Counted from the first letter of the stretch, positions 8,509 to 16,955 are shown. The stretch: 64,000 nucleotides of DNA from Methylobacterium soli (GCF_008806385.1 NZ_VZZK01000002.1:277335-341334), one strand, 5' to 3'. Program-made: numbers and translations. The notes: generated by a model not told the origin, from the letters alone.

Positions 8509-10179
8509 ATGTGGCGCGCCCTCGCCTTCCTGGCCCTGCTAGCCATCGCCGCCTTCGGGGCGGTCTGGATCGCCGACAGGCCCGGCACGGTCACCATCGT
8601 CTGGAACGGCTACGAGGTGGCCACCAGCCTGGCCATCGCCCTCGTGGGCGTCCTCGTGGCGGCCATCGTCGTCGGCTTCATCTGGGCCATCGTGCGCGGG
8701 ATCATCACCCTGCCCGAGGCCCTGGTGCGCGGCGCGCGCGAGCGGCGCCGGGCCAAGGGCTTCACGGCCCTTTCCCGCGGCATGGTGGCGGTGGGATCGG
8801 GCGATCCCCTGGCCGCGCGCCGCCACGCGGGCGATGCCGAGCGCCTGCTCGGCTCCGAGCCCCTGGCGCTGCTCCTGAAGGCGCAGGCCGCGCAGATCTC
8901 CGGCGACCGGGAGGCCGCCGAGCGCGCCTTCCAGCGCATGGCCAACGACCCCGAGACCCGCGTGCTCGGGCTGCGCGGCCTCTTCGTCGAGGCGCGCCGC
9001 CGCGAGGACGAGACCTCGGCCCGAGCCTACGCGACCGAGGCCGCGCGCCTCGCCCCGAGCGTCACCTGGGCGAACGAGGCGGTGCTGGAGGCGCAATGCG
9101 CCGACGGCGACTGGAGCGGCGCGCTCGAGACCGTGGAGCGGCGCGCCTCGCTGGGGCTGATCGAGAAGGCGACCGCCCGGCGCCAGCGCGCGGTGCTGCT
9201 GACCGCCTCGGCCCAGATCCTCGAGGCCGGCGAGCCCGAGGCCGCGACCGAGCGGGCCCTCAAGGCCGTCAAGCTCGCCCCCGACCTCGTGCCGGCCGCC
9301 GCCATCGCGGGCCGGCTCCTGACCCGGCGGGGCGACCTGCGCAAGGGCGCCAAGGTCGTGGAGGGCGCCTGGAAGGCGAACCCGCATCCCGACCTCGCCA
9401 AGGTCTACCTGTCGCTGCGCACGGGCGATTCCGTGCGGGACCGCCTCGCCCGCGCCGAGACCCTGGCGAAGCTCTCCGCCTGGCACCCGGAGGCCCGCCT
9501 CGCCTTGGCGCAGACCGCCTACGAGGCCCGCAGCTTCGGGCAGGCCCGCGAGGCGCTGCAGCCGCTCCTCGACGACCGCCCGACCGTGCGCGCCTGCCTG
9601 ATGATGGCCCGGATCGAGGAGGCCGAGCACGGGGCCGGGTCCGGCCGCGCCCGGGAGTGGCTCGCCCGCGCGGCGCATGCCCCGCGCGACCCGCTCTGGA
9701 TCGCCGACGGGATCGCCTCGGAGAGCTGGGCCCCGGTCTCGCCGATCAGCGGCCGTCTCGACGCCTTCGTCTGGAAGGCGCCGACCGATCTGCTCGCCGG
9801 CGCGACGCCGCACGCGGACGAGGCGGACGGCGCCCCCCGGCGCGACCCCGTCGCGATCGCGCCGGCCCCGATGCCGGCGCCCGAGCCCGCCCCCGCGGTG
9901 ATGCCGGCCCCCGAGCCGATGCCGATCCCGACCTCGATGCCGCAGGGCCCGCTGCCGGGTGCCGAGGCCAAGGCCAGCGACGCGGCGGCCAAGTCGGCCG
10001 AGGTGAAGCCCGCCGAGGTGAAGCCCTCCCCCGCCGAGGCCGGCTGGGTCCCGGGCAAGCCCGGCTCCGGCCCGCTGGCCGCCGGCACCGCCACCCCGGT
10101 GGTGCTGCCGGCCCCCCGCCCCGACGATCCGGCCGCCACCCCGGAGGAAGCCGAAGCCAAGGCGCGCCGCTTCGGCTGA
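8509..10179 (+). CDS. hemY: heme biosynthesis-associated membrane protein HemY
   Basis: A 556-residue HemY_N/TPR protein. Two membrane helices at about residues 1-22 and 42-66 flank the family motif RPGTVTIVWNGYEVATS. After GARERRRAKGFTALSRGMVAVGSGD come TPR-like helices with repeated ARRHA, AERAF and LGLRGLF patterns. The proteobacterial protein is not the oxidase of the same name; it is thought to help assemble or support late heme enzymes. The last 130 residues are Pro/Ala-rich linker (APAPMPAPEPAP, KPAEVK) with no clear fold, ending in EEAEAKARRFG. It lies 203 bases after mic60 in the same direction. Confidence 0.87.
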   Translation: MWRALAFLALLAIAAFGAVWIADRPGTVTIVWNGYEVATSLAIALVGVLVAAIVVGFIWAIVRGIITLPEALVRGARERRRAKGFTALSRGMVAVGSGDPLAARRHAGDAERLLGSEPLALLLKAQAAQISGDREAAERAFQRMANDPETRVLGLRGLFVEARRREDETSARAYATEAARLAPSVTWANEAVLEAQCADGDWSGALETVERRASLGLIEKATARRQRAVLLTASAQILEAGEPEAATERALKAVKLAPDLVPAAAIAGRLLTRRGDLRKGAKVVEGAWKANPHPDLAKVYLSLRTGDSVRDRLARAETLAKLSAWHPEARLALAQTAYEARSFGQAREALQPLLDDRPTVRACLMMARIEEAEHGAGSGRAREWLARAAHAPRDPLWIADGIASESWAPVSPISGRLDAFVWKAPTDLLAGATPHADEADGAPRRDPVAIAPAPMPAPEPAPAVMPAPEPMPIPTSMPQGPLPGAEAKASDAAAKSAEVKPAEVKPSPAEAGWVPGKPGSGPLAAGTATPVVLPAPRPDDPAATPEEAEAKARRFG

Positions 10180-10230
10180 TCCGGCGGCACGGGGCCTTCA
10201 CGCTCCGGTGGAGCGGACGGCTTTGCGTGT

Positions 10231-10345
10231 CACCTCTCCCGTCCGGGAGAGGTCGATTCCGCGATAGCGGAGCGGTCAGGGATGCGACTTTTCCGGAGAA
10301 GCCTGTCCCCTCACCCCAACCCTCTCCCGCACGGGAGAGGGGGTC
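10231..10345. repeat. REP-like composite palindromic element, copy A
   Basis: Two perfect palindrome cores bound the element: CCTCTCCCGTCCGGGAGAGG at 10233-10252 and CCTCTCCCGCACGGGAGAGG at 10321-10340. Between them is a spacer with GCGACTTTTCCGGAGAAG and CCCTCACCCC. Copy B and the ligase copy have the same order of parts. Family: REP/BIME-like repeats, named here by architecture only. Confidence 0.85.
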
Positions 10346-10441
10346 GGTCGCGTCATCAGGGCTGGTTCTGACAGCCGCCACGCATCCGGGCTCGGCTCCG
10401 GCGCCCTGGCATGACGACGTGAAGCGGACGGCCGAGCGCCC

Positions 10442-10570
10442 CACCTCTCCCGTCCGGGAGAGGTCGAGTCGGCGCCAGCCGACCGGGTGAGGGGTGCGAC
10501 CTTTCCGGACAGCGCGCACCTCTCACCCCCGCCCGCTTCGCGGGTAAGCTCTCCCGAACGGGAGAGGGGG
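10442..10570. repeat. REP-like composite palindromic element, copy B
   Basis: Core CCTCTCCCGTCCGGGAGAGG at 10444-10463 is followed by GTCGGCGCCAGCCGACCGG (itself an inverted repeat), GGTGAGGGGTGCGACCTTTC, CACCTCTCACCCCC and the closing core CTCTCCCGAACGGGAGAG at 10549-10566. The part order matches copy A and the copy in the ligase gene. Confidence 0.85.
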
Positions 10571-10655
10571 CGCGTCGCGGCGTCCCCCGATGGCGCAGGG
10601 CGGGACGCGGCGGCGGGGGTGGGCTTAAAGGTCGATTCACGCAAAGGCGTTTAGC

Positions 10656-10686
10656 CTTCGGTTACTCAAGTTCTGCGTAACCGAAG
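10656..10686. promoter_or_regulatory. perfect 10-bp inverted repeat before the DUF2336 gene
   Basis: CTTCGGTTAC, an 11-base loop, then GTAACCGAAG. It ends five bases before the ATG at 10692, where a Shine-Dalgarno sequence would normally be and none is seen. It could be an operator or an RNA hairpin that limits initiation. Confidence 0.6.
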
Positions 10687-10691
10687 TGCCC

Positions 10692-11825
10692 ATGTCAGCA
10701 TCCGTCGACGATGCGCCGGACCTGTCCGGGCTCATCGAATTGTCGCGCATCGAGCATCTCGACCTGAAACCCGTGATCCTGCGGGTCCAGACCGATCTGT
10801 TCATCCAGGCGGCCCTGCGCGACCGGGCCGCGGCGGGCGCGTTCGAGGCCCTGGCCTGCGGGCTGATCCCGACCGTCGACGACGAGACCGCCGCCATCGT
10901 GGCGCGCAAGCTGAGCCCGTTCGCGGGCACGCCGGAATCCGTCCTGGTGCGGCTCGCCGCCCGCGGCGGGGCCGTGCGCGACATCGTGGTGGCGCAGGCC
11001 CCGCGCCTGACCCCGCCGGTGATCGCGGCGGCCCGCAGCGACGGGACCGAGATCGGCGCGGCGCTCGCGGCCCGCAGCGATCTCAGCCGCTCCACCCTGG
11101 CGGACCTGACGGCGCGCAACGACGCCGAGATCGACCGCGCGCTGGCGGGCAACGAGCAGGCGCCGCTTCGCGGCGAGAGCCTGGCGCAGCTCGTGGCCCG
11201 CGCCCGCAAGGCACCGGACCTCGCACAGGCGCTGCTGGCCCGGCCGGACCTCGAGCCGGACGAGGTGGTGCCGCTCTATCTCCACGCGACGCCCGAGCGC
11301 CGCGAGGCCCTGGCGGCGGCGGTCGCCGCCACGGCGGCGCTCAGGCCCTGCCCGCCCGCCCCGCGCGAGGCCGGCGCGATCCTGACCGGGCTGTCGGCGG
11401 CCCAGGACGTGCCCGGCTTCATCGCGGCGCTCGCCGATCTCCTCGACCTCGACCAAGGCTTCCTCGGCGCCGCCCCGGACCCGTCCGCGCGCTACGACCT
11501 GCTGACGCTGGCGCTGCGCGCCGCGGGCCTGCACGAGGAGGAGGCGGTCTACGTCTTCCTGACCCTCAACGAGAGCGTGGCGCGCTCGGCCGAGCGGGTG
11601 TTCGAGCTGGTGCGCCTGTTCCGCACCGTGCCGCGGCCGGCCGCGCGCGACCTGCTCTCGGCGATCCTCGACCAGCCCCTGCGCGCGCGCACCGGGACCG
11701 CCGAGGCGCACCAGCCCTACCACGCGCCCGAGGCCCCGAAGGTCCGCCAGGGCGCCGAGCGGGCGCCGAGCCGCCCCGCTCTGCCCGGCCGGGCGCGCCG
11801 AAGCGCCGCCGACAAGGCCTCCTGA
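10692..11825 (+). CDS. DUF2336 domain-containing protein
   Basis: A 377-residue soluble protein made of helical repeats. The DUF2336 core covers about residues 60-310, with segments such as ARKLSPFAGTPESVLVRLAAR and IGAALAARSDLSRSTLADL that recur with the AARSD-x-S motif. These are HEAT-like repeats found in many alphaproteobacteria, often beside signalling genes; no biochemical role is established to my knowledge. A GTG at 10686 is in frame, but ATG 10692 (MSASVDDAPDLSG) is the more normal start. Translation must start directly behind a perfect hairpin, which suggests tight control. The C-terminal 40 residues are basic and low complexity. Confidence 0.82.
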   Translation: MSASVDDAPDLSGLIELSRIEHLDLKPVILRVQTDLFIQAALRDRAAAGAFEALACGLIPTVDDETAAIVARKLSPFAGTPESVLVRLAARGGAVRDIVVAQAPRLTPPVIAAARSDGTEIGAALAARSDLSRSTLADLTARNDAEIDRALAGNEQAPLRGESLAQLVARARKAPDLAQALLARPDLEPDEVVPLYLHATPERREALAAAVAATAALRPCPPAPREAGAILTGLSAAQDVPGFIAALADLLDLDQGFLGAAPDPSARYDLLTLALRAAGLHEEEAVYVFLTLNESVARSAERVFELVRLFRTVPRPAARDLLSAILDQPLRARTGTAEAHQPYHAPEAPKVRQGAERAPSRPALPGRARRSAADKAS

Positions 11826-11833
11826 GCCGGGCC

Positions 11834-11977
11834 CTACCCGCGCACGATGACGCGCAGCAGGTAGACGAGGGCCGTGAAGGCCCCGAGGCTGAGGGCGTAG
11901 AAGGCCACGAACCAGAGGAGGCGGCGCCCGCCGCGCCGGGAGGCCGGCGGGTCCTTCGCCGAGCCGCCCGCGCTCAA
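11834..11977 (-). CDS. DUF2474 family small membrane protein of the bd oxidase operon
   Basis: A 47-residue protein with a basic N-terminus (SRRGGRR) and one membrane helix LLWFVAFYALSLGAFTALVY. The family pattern R-R-L-x-W-F-V-x-x-Y-x-x-S fits DUF2474, tiny proteins encoded at the end of cytochrome bd/CIO operons and thought to be extra subunits like CydX. The start is TTG at 11977, overlapping the cydB stop (TTGA), a strong sign of translational coupling. This fits the known gene order cydA-cydB-DUF2474 apart from the missing cydA. Confidence 0.72.
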   Translation of the reverse strand: MSAGGSAKDPPASRRGGRRLLWFVAFYALSLGAFTALVYLLRVIVRG

Positions 11978-13020
11978 TGCCCGTAGCCCCCGGCCTGGAT
12001 GTCCTCCGCGACCTTGCCGCGGAAGACCCAGTAGGCATAGGCCGTGTAGGCGAGCGTCAGGGGCATCACCACCGCGTAGCCCACGAGTGCGAATTGCAGC
12101 GCGCTGACGGCGTTGGCCGCCTGCCAGATCGTGAGCCTGGGCGGAACGATGAACGGGAACAGGCTGATCGCGAGGCCGAGGAAGCCGAGCAGGAACAGCC
12201 CGATGCTGAGGAGGAAGGGCGTCGCCTCGCGGCCCTCGTCGAGGGTCCTGAAGATGCGCCAGCAGACGAAGGCGGTGACGACCGGGACGGGGGCGACGTA
12301 GAGGAGGTTCGGCCAGGAGAACCAGCGCCACTGGATCTCGAGCCCGAGGAACGGCACCCAGGCGCTGACGAGGGCCATCGACAGGATGGTGGCGGCCAGG
12401 AACTGCTTGCTCTTGCGGCGGGCCCAGATCTCCAGTTCGCCCGACGTCTTCATCACGCACCAGGTGGCGCCGAGGAGCCCGTAGCCGCAGACGAGGCCGA
12501 TCCCCGTCATCACGCTGAAGGGGGTGAGCCAGTCGAGGGTGCCGCCCGTGAAGCCGCGGCCCTCGATCTGGAAGCCCTGCACGAAGGCGCCGAGCACCAT
12601 GCCCTGCGCGAAGGTCGCGATGAGCGAGCCGTAATGGAAGGCATAGTCCCAGATCGCCTGCGAGCGGTCGGCCTTGAAGCGGAACTCGAAGGCGACGCCG
12701 CGGAAGATCAGGGCGATCAGCATCAGGATGATGGGCAGGTAGAGGGCCGGCAGCAGGATCGCGTAGGCGACGCTGAAGACCGCGAACAGGCCGCCGCCGC
12801 CGAGCACCAGCCAGGTCTCGTTGCCGTCCCAGATCGGCGCCACCGAGAGCATCATCCGGTCGCGCCAATTGCCCCGCCGCGCCGCCGTGAACAGGATGCC
12901 GACGCCGAGGTCGAACCCGTCGATGACGACGTACATGGCAACCGCCAGCGCCAGGAGCGCCGACCAGACGAGGGGCAGCCAGAAGGCGGCGCCCTCGTAC
13001 TCCATGCCGAACCCGAACAT
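11974..13020 (-). CDS. cydB: cytochrome bd-type (CIO) ubiquinol oxidase subunit II
   Basis: A 348-residue membrane protein with about eight helices. Landmarks of CydB are the N-terminal LPLVWSALLALAVAMYVVIDGFDLG with the conserved DGFDLG, RDRMMLSVAPIWDGNETWL (GNE.WL), and AYTAYAYWVFRGKV at the end. CydB pairs with the heme-bearing CydA to reduce O2 at high affinity. The ATG at 13020 is preferred because GGGAGG stands eight bases upstream; a frame to 13068 exists. A small DUF2474 gene is coupled downstream. Unusually, no cydA lies upstream: the next gene is a short unrelated ORF and the next after that runs the other way. CydA must be encoded elsewhere if the oxidase works. Confidence 0.92.
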   Translation of the reverse strand: MFGFGMEYEGAAFWLPLVWSALLALAVAMYVVIDGFDLGVGILFTAARRGNWRDRMMLSVAPIWDGNETWLVLGGGGLFAVFSVAYAILLPALYLPIILMLIALIFRGVAFEFRFKADRSQAIWDYAFHYGSLIATFAQGMVLGAFVQGFQIEGRGFTGGTLDWLTPFSVMTGIGLVCGYGLLGATWCVMKTSGELEIWARRKSKQFLAATILSMALVSAWVPFLGLEIQWRWFSWPNLLYVAPVPVVTAFVCWRIFRTLDEGREATPFLLSIGLFLLGFLGLAISLFPFIVPPRLTIWQAANAVSALQFALVGYAVVMPLTLAYTAYAYWVFRGKVAEDIQAGGYGH

Positions 13021-13126
13021 GCCGAACGCCTCCCGCGGACCTCGCCCCTCGGGACAAGGACTAAGCATACAAGGGCGTTCCGGCCAAGGCGGTGGAAGAG
13101 GAGGCCGACGCGGCGGGCGGCCCGCC

Positions 13127-13483
13127 TCAGCGGGGCTCGACGCCGCGCCACGGGGGATGCCGGTCGGCCGCCGCCAGGGTGTCGCGCGAGCCCGCCGGCG
13201 CGTCGCGGACCGCAGGCCCGACCCGGCGCGACAGCGCGGCCAGCCCCTCGCGGGCGAGGCGCTCGCGGGTCTCGGCCGGCAGCCCGGCGAGGGCGGAGGG
13301 CAGGATTTCGAGCATCTCCGAGGCGGCCGGGAGAGCGGCCGGGAGACTCGCGGGAAGACCCGCCGGAAGACTCGCCGCCAGCGCGGCCGGGCTCGGCGGC
13401 GTCGCGACGCCCCGGCTCCCGCGCTGGGCCGCGAGGTACGAAAGGGCGCCGATCACGAGGGCGGCGCGCAGGAGGAACGACAT
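13127..13483 (-). CDS. hypothetical secreted or membrane-anchored protein
   Basis: A 118-residue protein starting MSFLLRAALVIGALSYLAAQ, one hydrophobic N-terminal helix that may be an anchor or signal. It is followed by an Ala/Leu/Pro-rich linker with repeated LPAGLPASLPAALPA and a short charged tail. The opening helix recalls alphaproteobacterial DUF5330-type proteins, but the match is by eye and weak. A longer frame to 13633 is possible; the ATG at 13483 is chosen because the hydrophobic helix then starts the protein. It ends 106 bases upstream of cydB on the same strand, in the place where cydA is expected, and shows no resemblance to CydA. Confidence 0.5.
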   Translation of the reverse strand: MSFLLRAALVIGALSYLAAQRGSRGVATPPSPAALAASLPAGLPASLPAALPAASEMLEILPSALAGLPAETRERLAREGLAALSRRVGPAVRDAPAGSRDTLAAADRHPPWRGVEPR

Positions 13484-13627
13484 GGGCGATCTTACCCTGG
13501 CGGCGTCGGTCTGCAGCAAGGCCGCGAGCTTCGCGCCCGAGGATGAAGCCCGCGTAAGAACGCGCGGATTTCGCGCGGCATGGTGAATCGCCCGGAATCG
13601 TTGCCCGGTTTCGGGCCGAGCGGCCTC

Positions 13628-13647
13628 CCGCAACGGTTACGTTGCGG
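13628..13647. promoter_or_regulatory. 8-bp inverted repeat upstream of the histidine kinase gene
   Basis: CCGCAACG-GTTA-CGTTGCGG, perfect arms with a 4-base centre, about 125 bases before the kinase start and 145 bases before the opposite-strand ORF. It could be an operator for either gene. No run of T follows, so a terminator is less likely. Confidence 0.4.
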
Positions 13648-13771
13648 AAAGCATCCGGGGAAAAACGACAGGGCTTGCGCAACACTCGCTTAAGCCGCCT
13701 CTGCGAGGGTCAGGTTCAGTCGTAAGAAGTCGAGCCGAGGGACGCGGAAAGGCCGATGAGGCTATTACGCG

Positions 13772-15709
13772 TTGCGCGTGTCTGTATTGCGTATCCACAC
13801 TGCCCTGACCTCGCTCATCGACGCGCGTCTCGCGGGATTGGTCCACGAGTCCGTCATCGATGATCCGGGCGTGCGCTTCCGCCATGAGCGTTTCCTGGTC
13901 TCGCGCCTCGCCACCGGCGGCGTGATGATGGCGGCGCTGCCGCCTTTCCTGCTCTGGCGCGGCGTGCCCTCGGTGATCGAGGCGCTGGCCGTCGCCAGCC
14001 TGTTCCTCCCCGTCTTCGCGGCGGTGCTCCTGTCGCGCACGGGCTCGCTCTGGCTCGCGCATGCCCTGTCCTCGGCGGGGCTGACGGGTCTGATCGTCTG
14101 CCTCTCGGGCCTCACCGGCGGGGCGAGCTCGGCCGCCGCGATCTGGCTCGCCGCGATCCCGCTCGAAGCCGTGATCTCGGGCTCGCGCCGGGCGACCCTC
14201 GCGGCCTCGCTGCTGGCGATGGCGGGCGCCGTCGCGGTGGCGCTCAGCGGCGCCTGGATGGCCGACGCGCCCCTCCTCGGCTGGCCCGCGCAGATCGCCA
14301 TGCCGGTCTTCGCCATCACGGCGATCGGCCACGTCGCCGCGCAGGCCCTGGAGCACATGCGCATCGAGGGCCGCTGGCGCGAGCGGATGCGCGACAACGA
14401 GGCCCGCGACCGGATGCTGCTCTCGGCCATCGACGACCTCGTGACCTGGCACGATTGCAATGGCCGCGTGCTGGAGGCGAGCGCCTCCGCGGCCAAGTTC
14501 GTCGGCGCGGAGGCCGCGCGCCTGCGCGGCCACGGCCTGCTCGACCGGGTGCACGTGGCCGACCGGCCCGCCTTCCTGCAGGCGATCAGCGACGTGGCCG
14601 CCCGCGGCAAGCCCCAGACCGTGCGGTTCCGCCTCCACCGCGATGCGGCTGCCGGCGAACCCGACGGCGCCCGGGTGATCCATGCCGAGATGCGCGCCCA
14701 CCGGATCGAGGGCGATCTCGCGGAATCCGCCCCCTCCACGGTGGTGGCGGTGACCCGCGACGTCAGCGAGCACCGCCGCCACGCGGAGGAGCTGGAGCGG
14801 GCCCGCGCCGAGGCGGAACGCGCCGACGAGGTCAAGGGCCGCTTCCTCGCCAATGTCAGCCACGAGCTGCGCACGCCCCTCAACGCCATCATCGGCTTCT
14901 CCGAGGTGCTGGCGGGCGAAGGCGCGGTGGCGCTCGGCCCCGAGCGCGCGCGCGAATATGCCGGCATCATCGGGGCCTCGGGCCATCACCTCCTCGGGGT
15001 GGTGAACACGCTCCTCGACATGACCCGCATCCAGAGCGGCAATTTCGACTACGCGCCGGAGACGATCGAGGCCGCCGCACTGGTGCGGACCTGCTGCGAC
15101 CTGATGCAGCTGCGCGCCGACGCCGCCGGCGTGGCGCTGGTGCGCGGCGCCCTGCCGGCCCTCGAGATCACGGCCGACCCCCGGGCCTGCCGCCAGATGC
15201 TGATCAACCTGATCTCGAACGCGGTGAAATGCACGCCGGCCGGCGGCCGGGTCGAGGTCTCGCTGCGGCGGGCGGGAAGCCGGCTCGAGGTGGTGGTCGC
15301 CGATTCCGGCCTCGGCATCCGGGAAGCGGACCTGCCACGCCTCGGCACGCCGTTCTTCCAGGCCGGCACCGGCGGCTACAAGCGCACGCACGAGGGCACC
15401 GGCCTCGGCCTCTCGGTGGTGCAGGGCCTCGTCGGCCTGCATGGCGGCACCATCGCGATCGAGAGCGCGGTCGATGACGGCACCACCGTGGTGGTGTCGC
15501 TGCCCTTCGATTGCTGGCGCGGCAGCGCCTCCGCGCCGCCTGCCCCCATCACCACGGCGGTGCGTCTTCCGGGCCGCGGCCCGGGCCAGGCCGGCCTCGT
15601 GCCCGCACGCCTGCCGCTCGGCCTGTTCGAGCCCGGCCCCGTCGCCCGCGCCGTTCCGGCGGCTCTGGCCGGCGCGGCCGACGACGCCCCGCTGCGCCGC
15701 GCAGGGTGA
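13772..15709 (+). CDS. membrane PAS sensor histidine kinase, DivJ-like
   Basis: A 645-residue kinase. Five or six membrane helices lie at about residues 40-195, then a PAS domain at about 210-340 (AIDDLVTWHDCNGRVLEASASA). A coiled-coil linker leads into HisKA with FLANVSHELRTPLNAIIGFSE (phospho-His near residue 364), and a HATPase follows with N box NLISNAVKC, G1 DSGLGI and G2 GTGLGLS. The order multi-pass sensor-PAS-kinase and the close downstream peptidoglycan-binding gene resemble DivJ, the kinase that feeds DivK and CtrA in cell-cycle control. The identity as DivJ itself is inferred. The start is unsure: TTG 13772 or GTG 13778, with no strong ribosome site. The Pro-rich C-terminal tail of 55 residues is unexplained. 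Confidence 0.78.
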   Translation: MRVSVLRIHTALTSLIDARLAGLVHESVIDDPGVRFRHERFLVSRLATGGVMMAALPPFLLWRGVPSVIEALAVASLFLPVFAAVLLSRTGSLWLAHALSSAGLTGLIVCLSGLTGGASSAAAIWLAAIPLEAVISGSRRATLAASLLAMAGAVAVALSGAWMADAPLLGWPAQIAMPVFAITAIGHVAAQALEHMRIEGRWRERMRDNEARDRMLLSAIDDLVTWHDCNGRVLEASASAAKFVGAEAARLRGHGLLDRVHVADRPAFLQAISDVAARGKPQTVRFRLHRDAAAGEPDGARVIHAEMRAHRIEGDLAESAPSTVVAVTRDVSEHRRHAEELERARAEAERADEVKGRFLANVSHELRTPLNAIIGFSEVLAGEGAVALGPERAREYAGIIGASGHHLLGVVNTLLDMTRIQSGNFDYAPETIEAAALVRTCCDLMQLRADAAGVALVRGALPALEITADPRACRQMLINLISNAVKCTPAGGRVEVSLRRAGSRLEVVVADSGLGIREADLPRLGTPFFQAGTGGYKRTHEGTGLGLSVVQGLVGLHGGTIAIESAVDDGTTVVVSLPFDCWRGSASAPPAPITTAVRLPGRGPGQAGLVPARLPLGLFEPGPVARAVPAALAGAADDAPLRRAG

Positions 15710-15717
15710 GGCATGCC

Positions 15718-16464
15718 ATGCAAGAGAGAGGGATGATGCGCGAGCCGCTCAAGGTCCGGGACCAGCGCGAGATCACCGTGGCGGGCGAGGCGCGCCCGAC
15801 GCGCCCCGCAACCGCCTCCCGCCGCCGGCCGCTGCCGCGCACCGGCGCGGCGGCCGGCGAGATGCGGGCGGCGATCGGCGCCTTCGGGGGCGGCCTCGTG
15901 ACGCTCTGCCGCCAGCATCCCGGCGAGGTGGCGGGCTCTCTCGTGGCCGTCGCGGCCGCGGCCTTCGTGGCGCTCAACGCCCTCGGCTTCCAGGTCGGGC
16001 GCCATCCCGCCCCGATCCTGCCCAAGATCGCGACCCGCCAGGAGCCGCCCGGACGAAAGCCCGCGCCCGACAGGCCCGCGCCGCAGGCGCAAGGCCCAGT
16101 GCAGGGCACCGCGCAGGCGGCCACGATGGAGAAGCCCGGGGCCAAGCCCGAGACCAGGCCCGAGACCAGGCCCTTGGAGGCCAAGGCGGCCGAACCCGCC
16201 CCCCGCGATCCGATCGCGGCCCTGATCCGCTCCGAGGACACCACCGCCTCGGTGACGCCCAAGGCCGACAAGGCCGTGATGCAGGCGCAGCGCGCCCTGT
16301 CGAAGCTCGGCTACGGCCCGCTCAAGGCCGACGGCATGATGGGCACCAACACCCGGGCGGCGATCGAGAAGTTCGAGCGTGACCGCAAGCTCCCGGTGAA
16401 GGGCGAGGCCGCCGGCCGGACCCTGCGTGAACTCGCGGCCCGGGCCGGCCTGCCGCCGGGCTGA
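15718..16464 (+). CDS. peptidoglycan-binding domain protein, membrane anchored
   Basis: A 248-residue protein: a basic, disordered N-terminus, one membrane helix near residues 75-97 (GSLVAVAAAAFVALNALGF), a Pro/Lys-rich linker, and a C-terminal PG_binding_1 domain at about residues 180-245 (VMQAQRALSKLGYGPLKADGMMGTNTRAAIEKFERDRKL, given here in outline). It most likely reaches from the inner membrane into the periplasm and touches the cell wall. It follows the DivJ-like kinase by eight bases, so the two should be co-expressed; the pairing hints at a link between wall status and cell-cycle signalling. ATG 15718 has GTGAGG six bases upstream; ATG 15733 is an alternative. Confidence 0.8.
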   Translation: MQERGMMREPLKVRDQREITVAGEARPTRPATASRRRPLPRTGAAAGEMRAAIGAFGGGLVTLCRQHPGEVAGSLVAVAAAAFVALNALGFQVGRHPAPILPKIATRQEPPGRKPAPDRPAPQAQGPVQGTAQAATMEKPGAKPETRPETRPLEAKAAEPAPRDPIAALIRSEDTTASVTPKADKAVMQAQRALSKLGYGPLKADGMMGTNTRAAIEKFERDRKLPVKGEAAGRTLRELAARAGLPPG

Positions 16465-16471
16465 GGACGGC

Positions 16472-16912
16472 TCAGCCCGGCGAGACCGAAGGCCTCAGCG
16501 GCCCCGCCCCGGTGAGGCGCGGGGGCCGGTAGCCGAGCGTCGCGTGGTCGGGGCTCGGGTGGCGCAGCCTGGACGGGCGCCCGTTCGCGCGCATGCGCCG
16601 GTCCGCCTCCGCCCAGCTGGGCAGCGCGGCGTCCGGCTGCGTCCAATGCACGATCGAGGCCTCGTCGCACCATTCGACCAATCGGGGCATGGCGACGCGA
16701 TGCGCGCCGCCCGTCACGTAGCGGCGCATGCTGGCCTCCTCGTCCCAGGCCGTCATGGTCCAGAACACCCAGCTCCGATCGTTCAGGATCGAGCCCCCGG
16801 TGAAGCCCGGCGCGCGCAGCACCTGGTTGCGGGTCCGCAGGGCGAGCAGCGCGAAGCCCGGCAGGAAGCGGATCGAGCGGATCCGCAGCCGCGTGATGCT
16901 GATGAGGGGCAA
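16472..16912 (-). CDS. DUF3291 / monooxygenase-like dimeric alpha-beta barrel protein
   Basis: A 146-residue protein that starts LPLISITRLRIRSIRFLPGF and contains LRAPGFTGGSILNDRSWVFWTMTAWDEE (outline) and MRRYVTGGAHRVAMPRLVEW. This is the pattern of small DUF3291/ABM-like proteins, a dimeric ferredoxin-like fold of uncertain function. The start TTG 16912 is preferred because GGAAGG lies eight bases upstream; the frame runs on to an ATG at 16981 without such a site. The C-terminal 45 residues are Arg/Pro-rich and may be disordered. It is convergent with the peptidoglycan-binding gene, with only seven bases between the stops. Confidence 0.62.
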   Translation of the reverse strand: MPLISITRLRIRSIRFLPGFALLALRTRNQVLRAPGFTGGSILNDRSWVFWTMTAWDEEASMRRYVTGGAHRVAMPRLVEWCDEASIVHWTQPDAALPSWAEADRRMRANGRPSRLRHPSPDHATLGYRPPRLTGAGPLRPSVSPG

Positions 16913-16955
16913 GGGTCGGGCCTTCCGGGACGGTACGCGCGGGCCGGCAGGATGA

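Larger units (their letters stand above)
10180..10691. other. intergenic region filled with palindromic repeats
   Basis: No convincing gene is seen in these 512 bases. They hold two composite palindromic elements (10231-10345 and 10442-10570) and, just before the next gene, a perfect 10-bp inverted repeat (10656-10686). Open frames across the area are by-products of the GC-rich repeats. Confidence 0.7.

Noticed and set aside
11834..13057. Long minus-strand frame covering cydB in another phase
   Set aside because: Only its last 47 codons (the DUF2474 protein) look real; the rest is an out-of-phase reading of cydB.
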